Positions 5,991 through 7,923 of a DNA stretch of 7,923 nucleotides are shown piece after piece. The DNA is taken from contig JAITGZ010000265.1 in the NCBI GenBank assembly GCA_031280335.1, forward strand, positions 1 through 7,923, written 5' to 3'. How positions within the stretch are numbered: the stretch's first letter is position 1; each line of letters begins with the position of its first letter. The stretch comes from Deltaproteobacteria bacterium (lineage in GTDB: Bacteria > Desulfobacterota > Desulfovibrionia > Desulfovibrionales > Desulfovibrionaceae). The translations under genes were made by a program, and so were the position numbers. Below the pieces are notes generated by a model. That model ran no database searches, was not told the origin of the DNA, and was given only the letters and a program-made list of their open reading frames with translations.

Positions 5991-7923
5991 CTATCTTCTG
6001 TCGCGGCCGCCACGGCGATCGCCGTAGCGATCACCGTGCCGATCGCCATGCCGGTCATTGTGTCTGTCCCGGTCGCCGTCCCGGCGGGGGGGCCTGGCCG
6101 TATCGGCCGGGTCCCAGGCCACGCCTTTGGCCTCCAGCAGCACGGCCTTGCGTGAAGCGCGAATTTTGTCGCCATTGATTTCAATGACCTTTACTTCCAT
6201 TTCCTGGCCCAGCTGGGCCACATCCTCAGTCCTGTCCACCCGGCCCGTATCCAGTTGGGATATGTGTACCAGGGCTTCCAGGTTGGGCAGCACCTCCACG
6301 ATGGCCCCGATTTCCATGATCTTCTTTACCTTGGCCCGATAGTTTTTGCCCAGTTCGGCGCGCTGGTCGTAATAGAGGACCATTTCCCTGGCCTTGCTCA
6401 GGGACTCCTGACTGGGAGCGAAGATAGAGACGATGCCGGCGTCGTCTATATCAATGGACGCGCCTGTTTCAGCGGTGATCTGCTTGATGTTCTTGCCGCC
6501 GGGGCCGATGATCAGACGGATGATTTCCGGGTTGACCTCCACCTCCATATGCTGGGGGGCGTAAGGGGAAAGCTCGCGGCGCGGGCCGGCCAGGGCCCCG
6601 GCCATTTCATTCAGGATGTGCAGGCGGGCCTCTCTGGCCTGGGCCAGGGCGCGGCCCATGACCTCCGGCGGTATGCCCGCGATTTTAATATCCATCTGTA
6701 CGGCGGTTATGCCTTCGGCCGTGCCGGCGATTTTAAAATCCATGTCGCCCAGGGCGTCTTCATCTCCCAGTATGTCGGTGAGAATCAGATAATCATCGCC
6801 TTCGCGAATCAGCCCCATGGCCACGCCCGCCACCGGGGCGCTGATGGGCACCCCCGCGTCCATGAGCGAAAGGCAGCCGCCGCAGACCGCGGCCATGCTG
6901 GAAGAGCCGTTGGATTCCATGGTCTCGGCCACTACGCGCAAGGTGAAGGGAAAACTCTCGTCTTTGGGCAGTACCTGGCGCAGGGCCTTTTCCGCCAGGG
7001 CACCGTGCCCTATTTCGCGGCGGGATACGCGTACCGGTTTAACTTCGCCCACGCTGTAGGGGGGGAAGTTATAATGCAGCATGAATTTTTTGGTGCTGTC
7101 GCCGGTGAGGGAATCAGTGCGCTGTTCGTCAGTGGAACTGCCCAGGGTGGTAACCACCAGGGATTTGGTTTCGCCCCTGGCGAAAATGGCCGAGCCGTGG
7201 GCGCGAGGCAGGGCGCCGGTCTCAATGAGTATGGGGCGCACGGTTTTGGTGTCGCGCCCGTCTATGCGCAAACCTTCTTCGCGGATGCGCCGGCGCACCA
7301 CTTGTTTTTCCAGTTTGGCCAAAAGGTCGGATGCGGCCTTAAGGGCCTCATCCTGGCCGGCCCAGCGGGAGCCTTCCGCTTTAAGCGCTTCCATGAGCCG
7401 TGTTTTGACCGCAGCTTTGGCCGCCCTGCGCTCCATTTTGCGCGGCTCGGCCATGGCCGCTTTGACTTCGTTCAGTACCAGCCTGCTTATATCCTGTTCC
7501 AGTTCGCTCAGATCCTTGGCCGGGGGGACGGATATTTTGGTCTTGCCCGCTTTAGCCCGCAATTCTTCCTGGGCCGCGATCAGGGGCTGCATCTCTTTCT
7601 GCGCCCAGAGCAGGGCCGCGCCGACCACATCTTCCGGCACCATGCGCGCCTCGCCCTCCACCATGACCACCGCCTCTCTGGAAGCGGCAATGACAAAATT
7701 GAGGTCGCTCTGCTGCTGTTCCTGTACTGTGGGGTTGAGTACAAACTCGCCGTTCAGCCTGCCCACCCTGGCCCCGGCTATGGGGCCGTTGAAAGGCAAT
7801 GAAGAAAGACAAAGGGCGGCGGAAGCGCCGGTGATGGACATGGCGTCGGATTCGTTTTCCTGGTCCGCGGAGATGACATTGGCCAGACGGCCTGTTTCCA
7901 GAATAAATTCCTTGCCGCCGGCG
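5991..7923 (-). CDS. pnp: Polynucleotide phosphorylase, 5' end outside window, with an apparent in-frame deletion
   Basis: The frame stays open from the window edge to the TAG at 5991-5993, giving 643 visible residues (numbered from the first full codon). PNPase degrades RNA 3' to 5' using phosphate and is part of the RNA degradosome in many bacteria. The second RNase PH core is intact: the phosphate-binding SNGSSSMA is at 337-344, and the metal-site aspartates of DILGDEDALGDMDF are at 387 and 393. A KH domain with GPGG (473-476) and an S1 domain (about 526-595) follow, then a basic tail rich in Asp-Arg-His-Gly. The first RNase PH core is odd. GGKEFILETGRLAN (2-15), which belongs near residue 12-26 of the family, runs straight into VISADQENESD (16-26), which belongs near residue 115. 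About 90 residues, including the FFRR RNA-binding loop, are absent. An ATG at 7839-7841 exists but is internal by homology. The protein may be inactive or unstable; an assembly error is the main alternative. Confidence 0.93.
   Translation of the reverse strand, partial: AGGKEFILETGRLANVISADQENESDAMSITGASAALCLSSLPFNGPIAGARVGRLNGEFVLNPTVQEQQQSDLNFVIAASREAVVMVEGEARMVPEDVVGAALLWAQKEMQPLIAAQEELRAKAGKTKISVPPAKDLSELEQDISRLVLNEVKAAMAEPRKMERRAAKAAVKTRLMEALKAEGSRWAGQDEALKAASDLLAKLEKQVVRRRIREEGLRIDGRDTKTVRPILIETGALPRAHGSAIFARGETKSLVVTTLGSSTDEQRTDSLTGDSTKKFMLHYNFPPYSVGEVKPVRVSRREIGHGALAEKALRQVLPKDESFPFTLRVVAETMESNGSSSMAAVCGGCLSLMDAGVPISAPVAGVAMGLIREGDDYLILTDILGDEDALGDMDFKIAGTAEGITAVQMDIKIAGIPPEVMGRALAQAREARLHILNEMAGALAGPRRELSPYAPQHMEVEVNPEIIRLIIGPGGKNIKQITAETGASIDIDDAGIVSIFAPSQESLSKAREMVLYYDQRAELGKNYRAKVKKIMEIGAIVEVLPNLEALVHISQLDTGRVDRTEDVAQLGQEMEVKVIEINGDKIRASRKAVLLEAKGVAWDPADTARPPRRDGDRDRHNDRHGDRHGDRYGDRRGGRDRR
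6015..6068 (-). repeat. Degenerate 12-bp tandem repeat encoding a (Gly/Asn)-Asp-Arg-(His/Tyr/Arg) tail in PNPase
   Basis: Within the last codons of pnp, units such as CGATCGCCGTAG, CGATCACCGTGC, CGATCGCCATGC and CGGTCATTGTGT (plus strand) follow one another at a 12-bp period. On the coding strand they give four-residue repeats GDRY, GDRH, GDRH and NDRH. The tail is strongly charged and likely disordered. Such PNPase tails after the S1 domain vary between species and may add RNA or partner contacts. Slippage could change the copy number. Confidence 0.7.

Noticed and set aside
6255..7802. A 515-codon open frame on the plus strand opposite pnp
   Set aside because: It mirrors the pnp codons exactly. 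Its product is Gly/His/Phe-rich without recognisable motifs, as expected for the reverse of a GC-rich gene, and pnp itself is unmistakable.

Overview
The window reads as bacterial chromosome from a fairly GC-rich Gram-negative species. An LPS-assembly lipoprotein gene (lptE) shows an outer membrane. The leuS-lptE-holA order and PNPase wording such as ENESD after VISADQ resemble the Desulfovibrio group (Desulfobacterota). That placement rests on remembered family sequences, not on a search, so it is moderate confidence only. All recognised genes lie on the minus strand, so transcription runs from high to low coordinates.

Right part (7923 to 1929): a housekeeping cluster. It starts with pnp (polynucleotide phosphorylase; its 5' end is outside the window). 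leuS (leucyl-tRNA synthetase) follows after a 43-bp spacer. lptE overlaps the end of leuS by 17 bp, and holA (DNA polymerase III delta) starts 13 bp after lptE. The tight packing suggests one transcription unit for RNA turnover, tRNA charging, outer-membrane biogenesis and clamp loading.

Middle (1809-1928): a 120-bp gap between holA and the next gene. It holds one perfect 16-bp palindrome and one near-perfect 20-bp palindrome, and no gene.

Left part (1-1808): a complete YtcJ-like metal-dependent amidohydrolase. Eleven bases past its stop, at the window edge, begins the N-terminus of a transposase resembling the ISAs1 family. The end of that insertion sequence probably overlaps the last codons of the amidohydrolase gene.

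The most notable observation is in pnp. The visible N-terminus joins the start of the first RNase PH domain directly to a point about 90 residues further on. The reading frame is kept, and the junction is at a Leu-Ala-Asn triplet that I would expect at both edges of the missing segment. The lost part includes the FFRR RNA-binding loop. This is either a real in-frame deletion (possible gene decay) or an assembly error. I saw no CRISPR array, tRNA, rRNA or convincing novel multi-gene system.
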